Source of the DNA: Clostridia bacterium
GTDB taxonomy: Bacteria > Bacillota > Clostridia > Oscillospirales > CAG-382
NCBI GenBank assembly: GCA_017549365.1
Contig: JAFYUZ010000038.1
Span: 1 to 47,902, forward strand
Reading direction: 5' to 3'
Length of the DNA stretch: 47,902 nucleotides
Under the pieces are notes generated by a model. It saw only the letters and a list, made by a program, of their open reading frames with translations. It ran no database searches and was not told the origin of the DNA. Below are positions 24,223 to 33,713 of the stretch, piece by piece (within the stretch, counting starts at the first letter, position 1; every line of letters begins with the position of its first letter). Both the position numbers and the translations under genes were made by a program.

Positions 24223-25581
24223 TCAAGCGATCATGTCCGAAAGATTCTGCAAACGGGTATTTGATGCAATAACGACCACCTTGTCGCCGGGCTGGATAAT
24301 ATCGTCACCCGACGGAATAACGGGAACCCTGCCGCGGATTATACCCGCAACGAGGATGTTCTTTTTTATCGTCATTTCCTTAAGGGGGATGTTGATATAT
24401 TCAAAATCCTGACCGACAGAAAATTCCAACACCTCAACACTGCCGTCCATCAGCTTGTAAAGGGTCTCTACAGAGCTTCCGATGGAATTTTCAAGAGCGC
24501 GTGCATATCCCGTTATGATGTTGCCCACCGTCTTCTGTGGGGAAACAATACTTTCAAGCCCCAGCCTTTGCGCCATGGAGGCAAGCTCGGGTCGGTTTAT
24601 TTTTGTAATGACCGTGGGGACGTTTTGCGCCTTTGCGAAGCAGGAAATAATAATATTTTCCTCATCCATATCGGTCAGCGATACAAATGCGTCGGCAGAA
24701 TCTATGCCTTCTTCAAGCAAAAGCTCCTGCTGTGCTCCGTCGCCGTTTATCATCACGACCTCGGGCAACTCTTCGGCGAAATGAACGCATTTTTCTCTGT
24801 CCTTTTCAATGATTTTAACAGAGTTTCCTGCGGCAACAAGCATCTTTGCAAGATAGAAAGAGATGGTGCTTGCTCCGATAATGATGACGTTGCGTGCTTT
24901 TTTCTGCAAAATGCCAAGATCCTTCAAAAGCTTGTTAAGCTCCGAACGAGTCGCAGTTATGCCGACCTTGTCGCCTCCGTGCAAAACAAAGCTTCCGTCG
25001 GGGATAAAAGCTTCGCCGCCGCGCTGTACGGCGCAAACAAGAAACTTTGCCGAATATTTCTTTCGGATATCCATAAGTCGCATGCCGTCAAGCGGCGAAT
25101 CATCGCGCAAGATCAGCTCGATCATCTCAAATTTGCGTGCCGAAAAGGTTTCGATATTAACGGCGCTGGGGAATTTGAGAATGTTGAATATTTCGTGTGC
25201 CGTGGCGTATTCGGGGTTTATCGAGTCCGAAAGCTCGAGGTTGCGGCGCAAGAAAATGATGCTTTTATCATTGTATTCGGGGGTACGGATGCGGGCAATG
25301 GTATACGCCGCGCCCATTTTGCGGGCAAGAAAACAGCTTAACATATTCAGCTCGTCAGACCCCGTAACCGCAACAAAAAGGTCGGTCTTGTCCGCCTCGA
25401 CCTCCGACAGAATTTCGCTGTCGGCGCCGTTGCCGCAGACACACATTACGTCGTAAAGATTTGAAAGCTCGTTTATAACTTCCTGTTCGGAATCCACGCC
25501 TATAACGTCGTGTCCCTCGGCAACAAGACTTGCAAGTATAGACGAGCCTATCTTTCCACAGCCGACAATTACAATTTTCAT
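24223..25581 (-). CDS. trkA: Trk potassium uptake protein TrkA
   Basis: The 452-residue cytosolic gating subunit has two RCK halves. Each begins with a nucleotide-binding Rossmann segment: MKIVIVGCGKIGSSILASL at residue 1, and RNVIIIGASTISFYLAKML near 230 (the second lacks the full GxGxxG). TrkA-C domains follow each half (about 140-220 and 365-452). This duplicated arrangement is the standard TrkA form; KtrA has only one half. It binds NAD(H) and ATP and gates TrkH. The gene sits 22 bases after guaB and 21 bases before trkH, so it is expressed with both. Confidence 0.96.
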   Translation of the reverse strand: MKIVIVGCGKIGSSILASLVAEGHDVIGVDSEQEVINELSNLYDVMCVCGNGADSEILSEVEADKTDLFVAVTGSDELNMLSCFLARKMGAAYTIARIRTPEYNDKSIIFLRRNLELSDSINPEYATAHEIFNILKFPSAVNIETFSARKFEMIELILRDDSPLDGMRLMDIRKKYSAKFLVCAVQRGGEAFIPDGSFVLHGGDKVGITATRSELNKLLKDLGILQKKARNVIIIGASTISFYLAKMLVAAGNSVKIIEKDREKCVHFAEELPEVVMINGDGAQQELLLEEGIDSADAFVSLTDMDEENIIISCFAKAQNVPTVITKINRPELASMAQRLGLESIVSPQKTVGNIITGYARALENSIGSSVETLYKLMDGSVEVLEFSVGQDFEYINIPLKEMTIKKNILVAGIIRGRVPVIPSGDDIIQPGDKVVVIASNTRLQNLSDMIA

Positions 25582-25603
25582 TTGGTTCAGATCCTTATTA
25601 AGA

Positions 25604-27103
25604 TTAGTGGGTTACCTTGTCTTTAACAAGAACGTCGTGGGCACCGCCCTCAACAATGGAAACCGCACTTACAAGAGTAAGCTTTGCCTTGCTCTGAAGC
25701 TCGGGAATAGTAAGAGCTCCGCAGTTGCACATGGTCGAGCGGACCTTGCTGAGAGTTACGGCAACGTTGTCGTGCAAAAGACCGGCATAGGGAACGTAGC
25801 AGTCGACACCTTCGACGAACGAAAGCTTTGCCGCGCCGCCCATATCATATCTCTGCCAGTTGCGTGCACGTGCGCTTCCTTCGCCCCAGTATTCCTTCAT
25901 GTAGCTGCCGTTTACCCAAACCTTGTTTGTGGGGCTTTCTTCGAAGCGGGAGAAATATCTTCCGAGCATACAGAAATCGCATCCCATGGCAAGGGCAAGA
26001 GTTATGTGATAATCGTGAACGATACCGCCGTCCGAGCAGATCGGAACGTAGATACCTGTCTCCTTGAAATATTCGTCGCGTGCCTTTGCAACTTCAATAA
26101 CAGCGGTTGCCTGACCGCGGCCGATACCCTTTGTTTCACGGGTGATACAGATAGAGCCGCCGCCGATACCGATCTTGATAAAGTCCGCACCTGCTTCTGC
26201 AAGGAAGCGGAAACCATCGGCGTCAACAACGTTTCCTGCGCCGACCTTTACAGTGTCGCCGTACTTTTCGCGGATGAAAGCGATGGTGCGGCTCTGCCAT
26301 TCGGTATAGCCTTCGCTCGAGTCGATACAAAGAACGTCTGCGCCTGCCTCGACAAGTGCGGGAACACGCTCTGCATAGTCGCGGGTGTTGATACCGGCGC
26401 CTACGACATAGCTCTTGTTTGCATCAAGAAGCTCGTGGGGATTGGTCTTGTGCTGGTCGTAGTCTTTTCTGAAAACAAAAGCAACGAGATTGCCGTTTTT
26501 GTCAACGATGGGAAGAGAGTTGAGCTTGTGATCCCAGATGATGTCGTTTGCTTCCTTAAGGGTTGTTCCCTCGGGAGCTGTAATAAGCTTTTCAAAGGGA
26601 GTCATAAAGTTTTCAACCTTTTCGTCGGTGGACATACGGCTGATTCTGTAATCACGGCCTGTTACGATGCCGACAAGCTTGCCTGTGGCAGATCCGTCCT
26701 CTGTAACGGCAATGGTGGAATATCCGTTGCGCTCTTTAAGCTCAATAACGTCGGCAAGGGTGGCATCGGGACGAAGGTTCGAGCCCGAAACAACAAAACC
26801 TGCCTTGTAGTTCTTTACTCTGCGCACCATGGCCGCCTGATCTTCTATGGTCTGCGAACCGTAAATAAACGAAACGCCGCCTTCCTTTGCAAGAGCGATA
26901 GCCATCTTGTCATCCGAAACAGACTGCATGATCGCCGAAACCAGCGGAATGTTCATGGAAAGTGCGGGTTCTTCCCCCTTCTTGAACTTTACGAGAGGAG
27001 TTTTGAGGGATACGTTTGAAGGAATACAATCAGCGCTCGAATAGCCGGGAACAAGAAGATATTCGCTGAATGTGTGTGAAGGTTCACTGTAATAAAAAGC
27101 CAT
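25604..27103 (-). CDS. guaB: IMP dehydrogenase
   Basis: This 499-residue enzyme oxidises IMP to XMP, the first step of GMP synthesis. The TIM barrel is split by two CBS domains at about 110-230 (VTGRDYRIS and [20 protein letters not shown]). The catalytic loop [20 protein letters not shown] holds the nucleophilic cysteine, CSDGGI binds the phosphate region, and the flap contains [12 protein letters not shown] with the general-base arginine-tyrosine pair. The atypical flap ([11 protein letters not shown] rather than GSMGAM) belongs to a branch I associate with Clostridia and Bacteroidota. The ATG at 27103 has AAAGGAAG upstream and a good promoter. It leads the K+ uptake operon, an unusual pairing. 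Confidence 0.94.
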   Translation of the reverse strand: MAFYYSEPSHTFSEYLLVPGYSSADCIPSNVSLKTPLVKFKKGEEPALSMNIPLVSAIMQSVSDDKMAIALAKEGGVSFIYGSQTIEDQAAMVRRVKNYKAGFVVSGSNLRPDATLADVIELKERNGYSTIAVTEDGSATGKLVGIVTGRDYRISRMSTDEKVENFMTPFEKLITAPEGTTLKEANDIIWDHKLNSLPIVDKNGNLVAFVFRKDYDQHKTNPHELLDANKSYVVGAGINTRDYAERVPALVEAGADVLCIDSSEGYTEWQSRTIAFIREKYGDTVKVGAGNVVDADGFRFLAEAGADFIKIGIGGGSICITRETKGIGRGQATAVIEVAKARDEYFKETGIYVPICSDGGIVHDYHITLALAMGCDFCMLGRYFSRFEESPTNKVWVNGSYMKEYWGEGSARARNWQRYDMGGAAKLSFVEGVDCYVPYAGLLHDNVAVTLSKVRSTMCNCGALTIPELQSKAKLTLVSAVSIVEGGAHDVLVKDKVTH

Positions 27104-27175
27104 AGTTTTTGCTTCCTTTCTGAAAAAATCTGTTTGATATCAAAATACTTTTATAAATTATATATTTAATTAGGT

Positions 27176-27204
27176 ATTATAATACATTTTCTTGAAAAAA
27201 TCAA
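27176..27204 (-). promoter_or_regulatory. Promoter of the guaB-trkA-trkH operon
   Basis: On the minus strand TTGATT (27199-27204) and TATAAT (27176-27181) are separated by 17 bases. The ~65-base leader before the ATG shows no purine riboswitch or other structure. Confidence 0.85.
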
Positions 27205-27286
27205 CATGTCGAAAGATAATTTTATTAAAAACCGGATTTTTTTAGCAAAATGCACCCATCACACGCCTTTTTGCCGTTGTTTTTGT

Positions 27287-27315
27287 TTGACTTTTCAGTT
27301 GCAATGTGGTATAGT
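27287..27315 (+). promoter_or_regulatory. Promoter of azlC
   Basis: TTGACT (27287-27292) and TATAGT (27310-27315) have a 17-base spacer. It is divergent from the guaB promoter; the two -35 boxes are about 80 bases apart. Confidence 0.83.
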
Positions 27316-27385
27316 ATATATTGGATTTATATGGAGTTAATATAAAAAACGGCATTTATTGTATTCACGGCAAAAGGAAAAACTC

Positions 27386-28102
27386 ATGACAGAAACAAAC
27401 AGCTTTAAAAAAGGTATATTCGACGGAATTCCGATAGCTCTGGGCTATCTCACCGTTTCGTTCGCCTTTGGCATCTCTGCCTGCGAGGCAGGGCTCACAA
27501 TAATAGAAGTGCTTCTCATTTCCATGACCAACGTCACGTCGGCAGGACAGCTGGCGGCGGTTCCTATCATGGCGGCGGGCGGATCAATACTCGAGCTTTG
27601 CGGTGCACAGCTCGTCATCAATATGCGCTATTCGCTGATGTCGGTGTCGCTATCGCAAAAGCTGGGAAAAAGCGTGCGCCTTCGCGACAGGTTTCTCATA
27701 TCTTTCGTCAATACCGACGAGGTTTTTGCCGTGGCTTCGGCTCAAAACGGCACAGTCGGCAGAAAATATCTTTACGGTCTGATACTAACGCCGTATTTCG
27801 GATGGAGCCTTGGAACTTTTCTTGGTGCCGCCGCAGGAAACATCCTGCCTCAGGTAGTGGTGTCTGCCCTCAGCATTGCGATATACGGAATGTTCGTGGC
27901 AATCGTAACTCCCGTGGCAAAAAAGAGCAGATCCGTCGCCCTTTGTGCCATTTTTTCGGCAGGTCTTTCGTGCCTTTTCCGCTACACTCCGTTTCTTTCA
28001 AAAATTCCGTCGGGCTTTGTCATCATGATCTGCGCTCTCGTTGCAAGCGCGCTGTTTGCTCTGATCTTCCCGATAGATACCGCAAAAAAGGAGGAGAAGT
28101 GA
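27386..28102 (+). CDS. azlC: AzlC family branched-chain amino acid exporter subunit
   Basis: The 238-residue membrane protein has about seven helices and the AzlC pattern: FDGIPIALGYLTVSFAFGI, TNVTSAGQLAAVPIMAAGG, AQLVINMRYSLMSVSLSQKL, FVNTDEVFAVA and TPYFGWSLGTFLGA. AzlC with AzlD forms a two-part exporter for branched-chain amino acids and analogues (AzlCD, BrnFE). ATG 27386 follows AAAGGA (27373-27378). azlD starts 1 base after the stop, so the subunits are translated together. Confidence 0.95.
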   Translation: MTETNSFKKGIFDGIPIALGYLTVSFAFGISACEAGLTIIEVLLISMTNVTSAGQLAAVPIMAAGGSILELCGAQLVINMRYSLMSVSLSQKLGKSVRLRDRFLISFVNTDEVFAVASAQNGTVGRKYLYGLILTPYFGWSLGTFLGAAAGNILPQVVVSALSIAIYGMFVAIVTPVAKKSRSVALCAIFSAGLSCLFRYTPFLSKIPSGFVIMICALVASALFALIFPIDTAKKEEK

Positions 28103-28103
28103 T

Positions 28104-28427
28104 ATGGACTTTATAAAATTTCTCCCCTACCTCGTTGCCTGCGCCCTCGTCACATATCTCGTGCGTATGCTTCCGATGGTTTTGGTGCGCAAAAAGATCG
28201 AAAACCGTTTCGTTCTGTCTTTTCTGCACTATGTACCCTATTCGGTGCTTACCGTAATGACCATACCCGACATTTTTTATGCTTCGTCGGACCCCGTCTG
28301 CGCCGCAGTGGGCTTTGGCGTGGCGCTGGTGCTTGCATTTTTCGACCGCGGCCTCATGCAGGTTGCCGCAATTTCCTGCGGTGCCGTGCTTGCCGCAGAG
28401 CTTTTGCTCCCCCACATACTCTTTTAA
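28104..28427 (+). CDS. azlD: AzlD family branched-chain amino acid exporter subunit
   Basis: This 107-residue protein has about four helices and the AzlD pattern CALVTYLVRMLPMVLVRKKIENRFVLSFLHYVPYSVLTVMTIP. It is the small partner of AzlC. GGAGGAG near 28089-28097, inside the end of azlC, provides the ribosome site. Length is normal for the family. Confidence 0.95.
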   Translation: MDFIKFLPYLVACALVTYLVRMLPMVLVRKKIENRFVLSFLHYVPYSVLTVMTIPDIFYASSDPVCAAVGFGVALVLAFFDRGLMQVAAISCGAVLAAELLLPHILF

Positions 28428-28442
28428 CCGAAAGGAAAAAAC

Positions 28443-29858
28443 ATGGGATTTTTTAACAAAAAGAAAGAAAACAAGAAAGAAGTTATAGAAGAGCTTATTC
28501 GTCCCGAAAACGAAAAAGTCATTTACCGCGACGGCGTTTTTGAAGTGTTTGAAGACACTGCTGACGGCAAAAAATACGGCAGAATACTCAAATACCACGG
28601 CGGAGAAAAAATAATCGATATTTCCGACGAAGAATTTGCGCTTTGGGCTGACGCCGCGGAAAATTTCAACAAATACCGCATAACATACGAGCGCGACGAA
28701 GAATTTTTCATCGAAAAAGCGCGTATTGAGCTTGCCACTGCCGATGCCCCCGAAAAAACCGAAGAAAAAGAGCAGGAAATGCCCGTTTCGTCCCCCAACA
28801 TCCCTCTTTCGGAGGAGGACAAGAGAGAATTTTCCGAGCTTGTGGAATTTTATAACAACGCCGTGCAGTCGCCCGATGTGGCAAAAGCCGGCTCTATAAC
28901 CGCAAATCTTGCCCAAAGCATTGCCGCATCTGCCCTTTGCGAAAGAAAAATAAACGAGCTTATCGCCAAGGCAAAAAAAGATGCCCCCGAGGGCGAAAAA
29001 GTAACGGTGCAGATACCCAAGGCGCTCGACAATCTTTGTCAGAACGCCAAAAAAGCACTTTTCCAGAACGTTTCGTGCGCAAAAAGCCTTTTTGTCATCT
29101 ATTCCGAGCACACAAAGCGCCCCCATTCGGCGGCGGGCGTTGCCATTGTTGCCCTGACAAAAGAAGTGGCGGATGCCACCGTGTCGGATTTTCTTTCCCG
29201 CGGGTTAAAGGTTTATGCCCTTGAATTTGTCACCACCCCCGAAGTTTCCATGCCCCCCGCGGCGTCAAGAATCGTTTCCGAGGCGGCATCACTGGGACTT
29301 CGCGGCATCAGATTTATCTATAAATTCGGATTTTCAACCCTCATCCAGCTCAACACGCAGGAGCTTATCAAAAAACAGCAGTTCCCCGAGAACATCCTTC
29401 TGCGCGCCGCCATGTCGGGATTTTTCCAGGATCTCCGCAACGGCGTTCCCGCAGAAAAGCTGAAAAACGCCGAGCTTTCGATGTATGACGCTCTTTTCAG
29501 AGCCACCCTTATCCAACCCTGCATGAAGAAAAATGCCGAAAAATCCGACGAGCTTTCGGTGGCAATAGTAAAAGACGACCGCGGAAACTGCCTGCTTGAA
29601 CTTTTTACCTCGGTCGAGCTTGCCGAGCGTTCGGAATCGTATATCCGTTTCAAAAACGAAGCTCCCCAGACCTCGGGCTACAAAAAATGGAGCTTTGACG
29701 AGCTGATGACCGAGATCTTGTCCGAAAAAACCGCCGTCAACGGCTTTATCATCGACAAGGATTGCATTCCCGTTCCCTTCACAGGCGCCTCTCTTGACAA
29801 AATTGTGAAGCTCAAGGCCATCTGGGACAACAACGGAAAAAGCTTTGCAAAAAAATGA
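28443..29858 (+). CDS. Uncharacterised cytoplasmic protein with a C-terminal SseB-like domain
   Basis: The 471-residue soluble protein starts with a Lys/Glu-rich segment (MGFFNKKKENKKE) and has no membrane helix. About residues 385-465 resemble the SseB N-terminal domain (CLLELFTSVELAERSE, SFDELMTEILSE, NGFIIDKDCIPVPFTGASLDKI). A middle region (195-290) with SLFVIYSEHTKRPHSAAGVAIVALTKE and LRGIRFIYKFGFSTLIQL looks similar in pattern, perhaps a second degenerate copy. SseB-like domains are also found in secretion and immunity-associated proteins but their role is unclear. ATG 28443 has GAAAGGA upstream. pth follows after 15 bases, in the same run as azlCD. Confidence 0.7.
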   Translation: MGFFNKKKENKKEVIEELIRPENEKVIYRDGVFEVFEDTADGKKYGRILKYHGGEKIIDISDEEFALWADAAENFNKYRITYERDEEFFIEKARIELATADAPEKTEEKEQEMPVSSPNIPLSEEDKREFSELVEFYNNAVQSPDVAKAGSITANLAQSIAASALCERKINELIAKAKKDAPEGEKVTVQIPKALDNLCQNAKKALFQNVSCAKSLFVIYSEHTKRPHSAAGVAIVALTKEVADATVSDFLSRGLKVYALEFVTTPEVSMPPAASRIVSEAASLGLRGIRFIYKFGFSTLIQLNTQELIKKQQFPENILLRAAMSGFFQDLRNGVPAEKLKNAELSMYDALFRATLIQPCMKKNAEKSDELSVAIVKDDRGNCLLELFTSVELAERSESYIRFKNEAPQTSGYKKWSFDELMTEILSEKTAVNGFIIDKDCIPVPFTGASLDKIVKLKAIWDNNGKSFAKK

Positions 29859-29873
29859 TTTCAGGAGTAAAAT

Positions 29874-30500
29874 ATGGCAAACATTTTTGACCTTTTCAAA
29901 AAAATCGAATCGACCTCTTCCTCAACCGAGCCCATCAGCTTTATTATTGCAGGGCTTGGAAACCCCGGAAGCAAATATACCTTCACCCGTCACAATGCCG
30001 GCTTTTTAGCATTGAGCTATATCAGCCAAAAGGAAAATTTCAGCATAAACCGCTCAAAGTTTTCCTCTCTGTGCACCGACGTGACCTTTGGCGGAAAAAG
30101 ATGCCTTTTCATGCTGCCCCAGACCTTTATGAACAATTCGGGTCAGGCTGTAAAGGAAGCGGCGGATTTTTATAAGATCTCCCCCGAAAACATCCTTGTC
30201 ATCCACGACGACATCTCGCTTGACGTCGGGGTTATGCGCATACGCCGCAAGGGATCTGACGGAGGACAAAAAGGTATGCGCTCTATCATCGAGCATTTCG
30301 GCACAGATGCTTTTCCCCGCATCAAAATAGGCGTGGGCAAAAAGCCCCATCCAGAAATGGAGCTTGCCGACTGGGTGCTCAGCTCTTTCCCCGACGGCGA
30401 GAAAGAAACCCTCTTCTCGCTATTTGGCAACCTTCACGAGGCGACAAAACTTATCGTCGAAGCGAAGATCGACGAGGCAATGAATAAATACAGCAGATAA
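29874..30500 (+). CDS. pth: Peptidyl-tRNA hydrolase
   Basis: The 208-residue enzyme releases peptides from prematurely dropped tRNAs. Family motifs: GLGNPG at 27-32, RHNAGF with catalytic His40, LPQTFMNNSG, and the VIHDDISLDVG acid motif. The usual GGHNG(L/I)(R/K)S loop is GGQKGMRS here, so the His-Asn pair that contacts substrate in E. coli Pth is Gln-Lys. I believe this variant occurs in related Clostridia, so activity is still expected. There is a 20-residue N-terminal extension (MANIFDLFKKIESTSSSTEP). ATG 29874 has AGGAG upstream. Confidence 0.95.
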   Translation: MANIFDLFKKIESTSSSTEPISFIIAGLGNPGSKYTFTRHNAGFLALSYISQKENFSINRSKFSSLCTDVTFGGKRCLFMLPQTFMNNSGQAVKEAADFYKISPENILVIHDDISLDVGVMRIRRKGSDGGQKGMRSIIEHFGTDAFPRIKIGVGKKPHPEMELADWVLSSFPDGEKETLFSLFGNLHEATKLIVEAKIDEAMNKYSR

Positions 30501-30553
30501 CAAAAAAGTTCATTGGCAGGCCCCAAAAACACCTGTCGGAAAGGAAAAAAATC

Positions 30554-31944
30554 ATGACCTACGCATCGGCAATAATCGATCTCTTCAAGGATTTTTCGTC
30601 CTTCAATTCCGAGCTTCACGCTCTGACAGTATATAAAAACGGCGAAAAGATCTTTTCGGGCGCTCCCACTCCCTATTCACCCTATCAGAAAAACCACGTT
30701 TATTCGCTCAGCAAATCTTTCTGCTCCACCGCAGTGGGAATTGCCTGCACCATGGGACTTTTGTCGCTCGACGAAAAAATCGTTGACATTTTCCCCGAAA
30801 AATGCCCCGAGGTCATTTCCGAAAACCTCTCGAAAATGACTCTTCTCAACGTCCTTTCGATGAACACGGGACATTCGGGCTGCGTTATGAAAAAAATGAT
30901 GCGCTCGTCCGATCCCGTTGCCGCTTTTCTCGCGTGCGAGGTCGAATACGTCCCCGGCACACATTTTGCATACAACACAGGTGCCACCTGCCTTGCAGGC
31001 GCGTGTGTAACAGCGCGCACAGGTCTTTCGGTACTCGAATTTCTGAATCTCCACCTTTTCAGATACATGGATATCAAAGGTTCTCTGTGGCTTTCGTACA
31101 AAGGGCTTTCGGAGGGCGGCGTGGGATTTCACGTTTCATCGGACGATGCGGCAAAGCTCGGACTTCTTTACCTTTCGGGCGGAGTTTATAACGGAAAAAG
31201 ATTTCTGTCCGAAGAGTATGTAAAGCTTGCAGGCTCGTTTATTTCGGACAATAGTTCAAACGGCACTCCCGATTGGTGCTCGGGCTACGGCTTGCAGTTC
31301 TGGCGCAACTCGCGCGAGGGATTCCGCGGAGACGGCGCCTTCGGTCAGCTTTGCATGATCTTCCCGAAAAGAACATTGTCATTTCCGCCATTGCCGAGGT
31401 AGGCGAAATGCAGCCCGAAATCGACAGTGTACACAACTTTGCAGAAAAGATCCACGCCTGCAACGAGCTCGGCAACGAGAAAGAGCTTGCGGATTTTCTC
31501 GACAATTTCTACACCCCCTCGCAGTTTGATGCCGAAAGCTTCTCTCTTTGCGGCAAAGCCTTTGCCTTCAACGAAAATCCCTGCGGATTCAATCAGATCT
31601 ATTTTAACAAAAACGACAAGGGTGGCATTGACGTTTCGATCACATCCAAAAACACCTATACAAGCCTTATCCACCTTGTTCCGGGCGAGTGGACGCAGGG
31701 CACCCTTTGCGGCGATAACGTAAAACCCACCCTTACCGATCTTACCTCCACCTTTGATTGCAATCTTGATTTTTCCGCCTGCGCCGAAAACGACGGCGAA
31801 AATCTTGCCATTACCCTTCGCGGAACAAACTGTCCGCACAAAGTAACCTATACTTTCGAAAAAACCGAAAGCGGCATCAAAATATCAAGAAACGCTTTCA
31901 AAAATCAGAGCTACGCCTGCGAATTTTCGGGAAAAGAGATATAA
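30554..31944 (+). pseudogene. Beta-lactamase-fold serine hydrolase with a frameshift near 31368
   Basis: The N-terminal part, read from ATG 30554 after AAAGGA, is a penicillin-binding-protein/class C beta-lactamase fold: SLSK (nucleophile Ser51, Lys54), FAYNTGA as the Tyr-x-Asn motif near 142, and GGVGFHVSSDDAAKLGLLYLSGG. At about 31365-31371 the frame changes: the first frame runs into a short nonsense tail and stops at TAG 31402, while the frame one base back continues with PEKNIVISAIAEVGEMQ and about 180 more residues to TAA at 31944. Adding one C to the CCC at 31368-31370 would restore one 463-residue protein. This is either a recent mutation or a homopolymer error. The tail (about 300-463) resembles C-terminal domains of such hydrolases. 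Confidence 0.85.
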
Positions 31945-31948
31945 ATTG

Positions 31949-32995
31949 ATGCAAACAAAAGAAAAAAAGCGCGTGCTTTGCGCCATAAGCGGCGGAGTTG
32001 ACAGCGCGGTTTCTATGCTGATTTTAAAAAACGAGGGGCTTGACGTAAGCTCTGCCACTCTGCTTCTTTGCGGAAACGACGCGGAAGCGGGCGATGCAAA
32101 AGCTTTGTCGGCATCTCTTAGTATTCCGCATATCCTGATAGAGAAAAAAGATTATTTTGAAAAAGAAATAATCGGCTCTTTTGCTCAAAAATACGCCGCA
32201 GGTCTCACCCCCAACCCCTGCGTTGAATGTAACAGAAAGATAAAATTCGGTATTCTTTGCGAATATGCAAAAGAAAACGGCTTTGACCTTGTGGCAACGG
32301 GACACTACGCCAACACGGCTTTTTCCGAAAAATACGGCAGAAAGGTCATAAAAAAAGCAGACGATCCCAAAAAAGATCAAAGCTACGTTTTATGGCAGCT
32401 TTCGCGCGAGCAGGTGGAGTATGCCCATTTTCCCCTGGGCTCGCTTGATAAATCGCAGGTCCGCGAAATAGCCGAAAACAACGGCTTTGTCAATGCAAAC
32501 AAAAAGGACAGCCAGGACATCTGCTTCGTACCCGATGGAAAATACGGCGACATCGTAGAAAACACCCTAAAAAAACAATTTGCTCCCGGAAAATTCGTCA
32601 CAGAAGACGGAAATGTGCTGGGCACTCACAAGGGAATAATCCACTATACCATAGGCCAACGAAAAGGCCTTGGCCTTGCGCTTCCCGCGCCCCTTTACGT
32701 TAAGGAAAAAAGGGTGGACACCAACGAGGTCGTGCTCTGCCCCGAGGAAAAGCTTTTTTCAAGCGTACTTTTTGCAAAAAATATAAATCTTCAGGCTTTT
32801 GACGAAATATCCGCCCCCTTGCGCATCAAGGTGAAAACACGGTATTCGGCAAAAGAGGCAGACGCCGTGATACAAATTGAAAACGGCGTGACAAAAATCG
32901 AATTCGACACTCCCCAGCGCGCCATAACCCCCGGTCAGTCGGCTGTTTTTTATGATGACGACGGCATTCTTCTGGGTGGCGGCGAAATAATCTGA
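31949..32995 (+). CDS. mnmA: tRNA-specific 2-thiouridylase MnmA
   Basis: The 348-residue enzyme thiolates U34 of tRNA-Lys, -Glu and -Gln. The PP-loop ATP site is SGGVDS at 14-19. The catalytic cysteines are Cys91 in NPCVECN and the partner cysteine in SQDICFVPDG near 190. ATGHYAN, KKADDPKKDQSYVLW and HYTIGQRKGLG are also diagnostic. The start is ATG 31949; TTG three bases upstream is less likely. It begins 4 bases after the frameshifted hydrolase ends. A substrate, tRNA-Lys(TTT), is in this window. Confidence 0.97.
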   Translation: MQTKEKKRVLCAISGGVDSAVSMLILKNEGLDVSSATLLLCGNDAEAGDAKALSASLSIPHILIEKKDYFEKEIIGSFAQKYAAGLTPNPCVECNRKIKFGILCEYAKENGFDLVATGHYANTAFSEKYGRKVIKKADDPKKDQSYVLWQLSREQVEYAHFPLGSLDKSQVREIAENNGFVNANKKDSQDICFVPDGKYGDIVENTLKKQFAPGKFVTEDGNVLGTHKGIIHYTIGQRKGLGLALPAPLYVKEKRVDTNEVVLCPEEKLFSSVLFAKNINLQAFDEISAPLRIKVKTRYSAKEADAVIQIENGVTKIEFDTPQRAITPGQSAVFYDDDGILLGGGEII

Positions 32996-33010
32996 CAAAG
33001 GAGAAGATTT

Positions 33011-33628
33011 ATGCACATACCGTCCTGCACGACAGACGAGATATCTTTGCTTACCTTTGACGACGCCCTTTGTGCCGCTCTTGAAAAGCAGGAAAGCTAC
33101 GATATTGAAAAATGGCTTTACGTTCCGCCCTTTTACAGCGAATACAGATATATTCTCGGCACCCGCGGAAAAGATCCTCTCATCTGCATCGGCATCAACC
33201 CGTCAACCGCCGCTCCCGACGATCTTGACAACACATTAAAGTCGGTCGAGCGCATTGCAAAATTCAACGGCCACGACAGCTTTATCATGTTCAACGTCTA
33301 TGCCCAAAGGGCAACAAACCCCGACGACATGGAAAAAGAGTGTAACGCCTCGCTTCACGCCGAAAACATCAAGGCTTTTGAATACATATTGTCCCATTGC
33401 CAAAAAAGACCGTCGGTATGGGCGGCATGGGGTGCAATAATTGAAAAACGCGATTATTTGCCCTCTCTCATCGGCGATTTTTATGAAATTTCAAAAAAAT
33501 ACGGCGCCTGTTGGTTTTCGTGCGGTGCCATATCAAAAAAAGGCCACCCCCACCACCCGCTTTATCTGCGCGCCGACACAAAAAAAGAGCCTTTTGATAT
33601 AAAGGGATATCTCGGCTCTCGCAATTGA
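33011..33628 (+). CDS. DUF1643 family protein
   Basis: The 205-residue soluble protein matches the DUF1643 pattern: YRYILGTRGKDPLICIGINPSTAAPDDLDNT, then IMFNVYAQRATNPDDMEKE, then SVWAAWGAIIEKRDY and the closing GHPHHPLYLRAD. The INPSTA segment and conserved WG look like a nucleotide- or nucleobase-binding fold but the biochemical role of the family is not known to me. ATG 33011 has AAAGGAGA upstream and lies 15 bases after mnmA. Its TGA overlaps the -35 box of the next promoter. Confidence 0.87.
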   Translation: MHIPSCTTDEISLLTFDDALCAALEKQESYDIEKWLYVPPFYSEYRYILGTRGKDPLICIGINPSTAAPDDLDNTLKSVERIAKFNGHDSFIMFNVYAQRATNPDDMEKECNASLHAENIKAFEYILSHCQKRPSVWAAWGAIIEKRDYLPSLIGDFYEISKKYGACWFSCGAISKKGHPHHPLYLRADTKKEPFDIKGYLGSRN

Positions 33629-33653
33629 CAAGAAAAGATTTGCAATGTATAAT
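33625..33653 (+). promoter_or_regulatory. Promoter of the parvulin-lipoprotein gene, overlapping a stop codon
   Basis: TTGACA (33625-33630) and TATAAT (33648-33653) are both consensus with a 17-base spacer. The DUF1643 stop TGA is bases 33626-33628, inside the -35 box. Confidence 0.9.
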
Positions 33654-33713
33654 ACATATAATAGCTTTTTGGCATAAAACAGACAAAAATTCACCGAAAG
33701 GTAAAGATAAAAA

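Noticed and set aside
27104..27175. Purine riboswitch in the guaB leader
   Set aside because: The leader is about 65 bases, A/T-rich and without the three-helix junction sequence.
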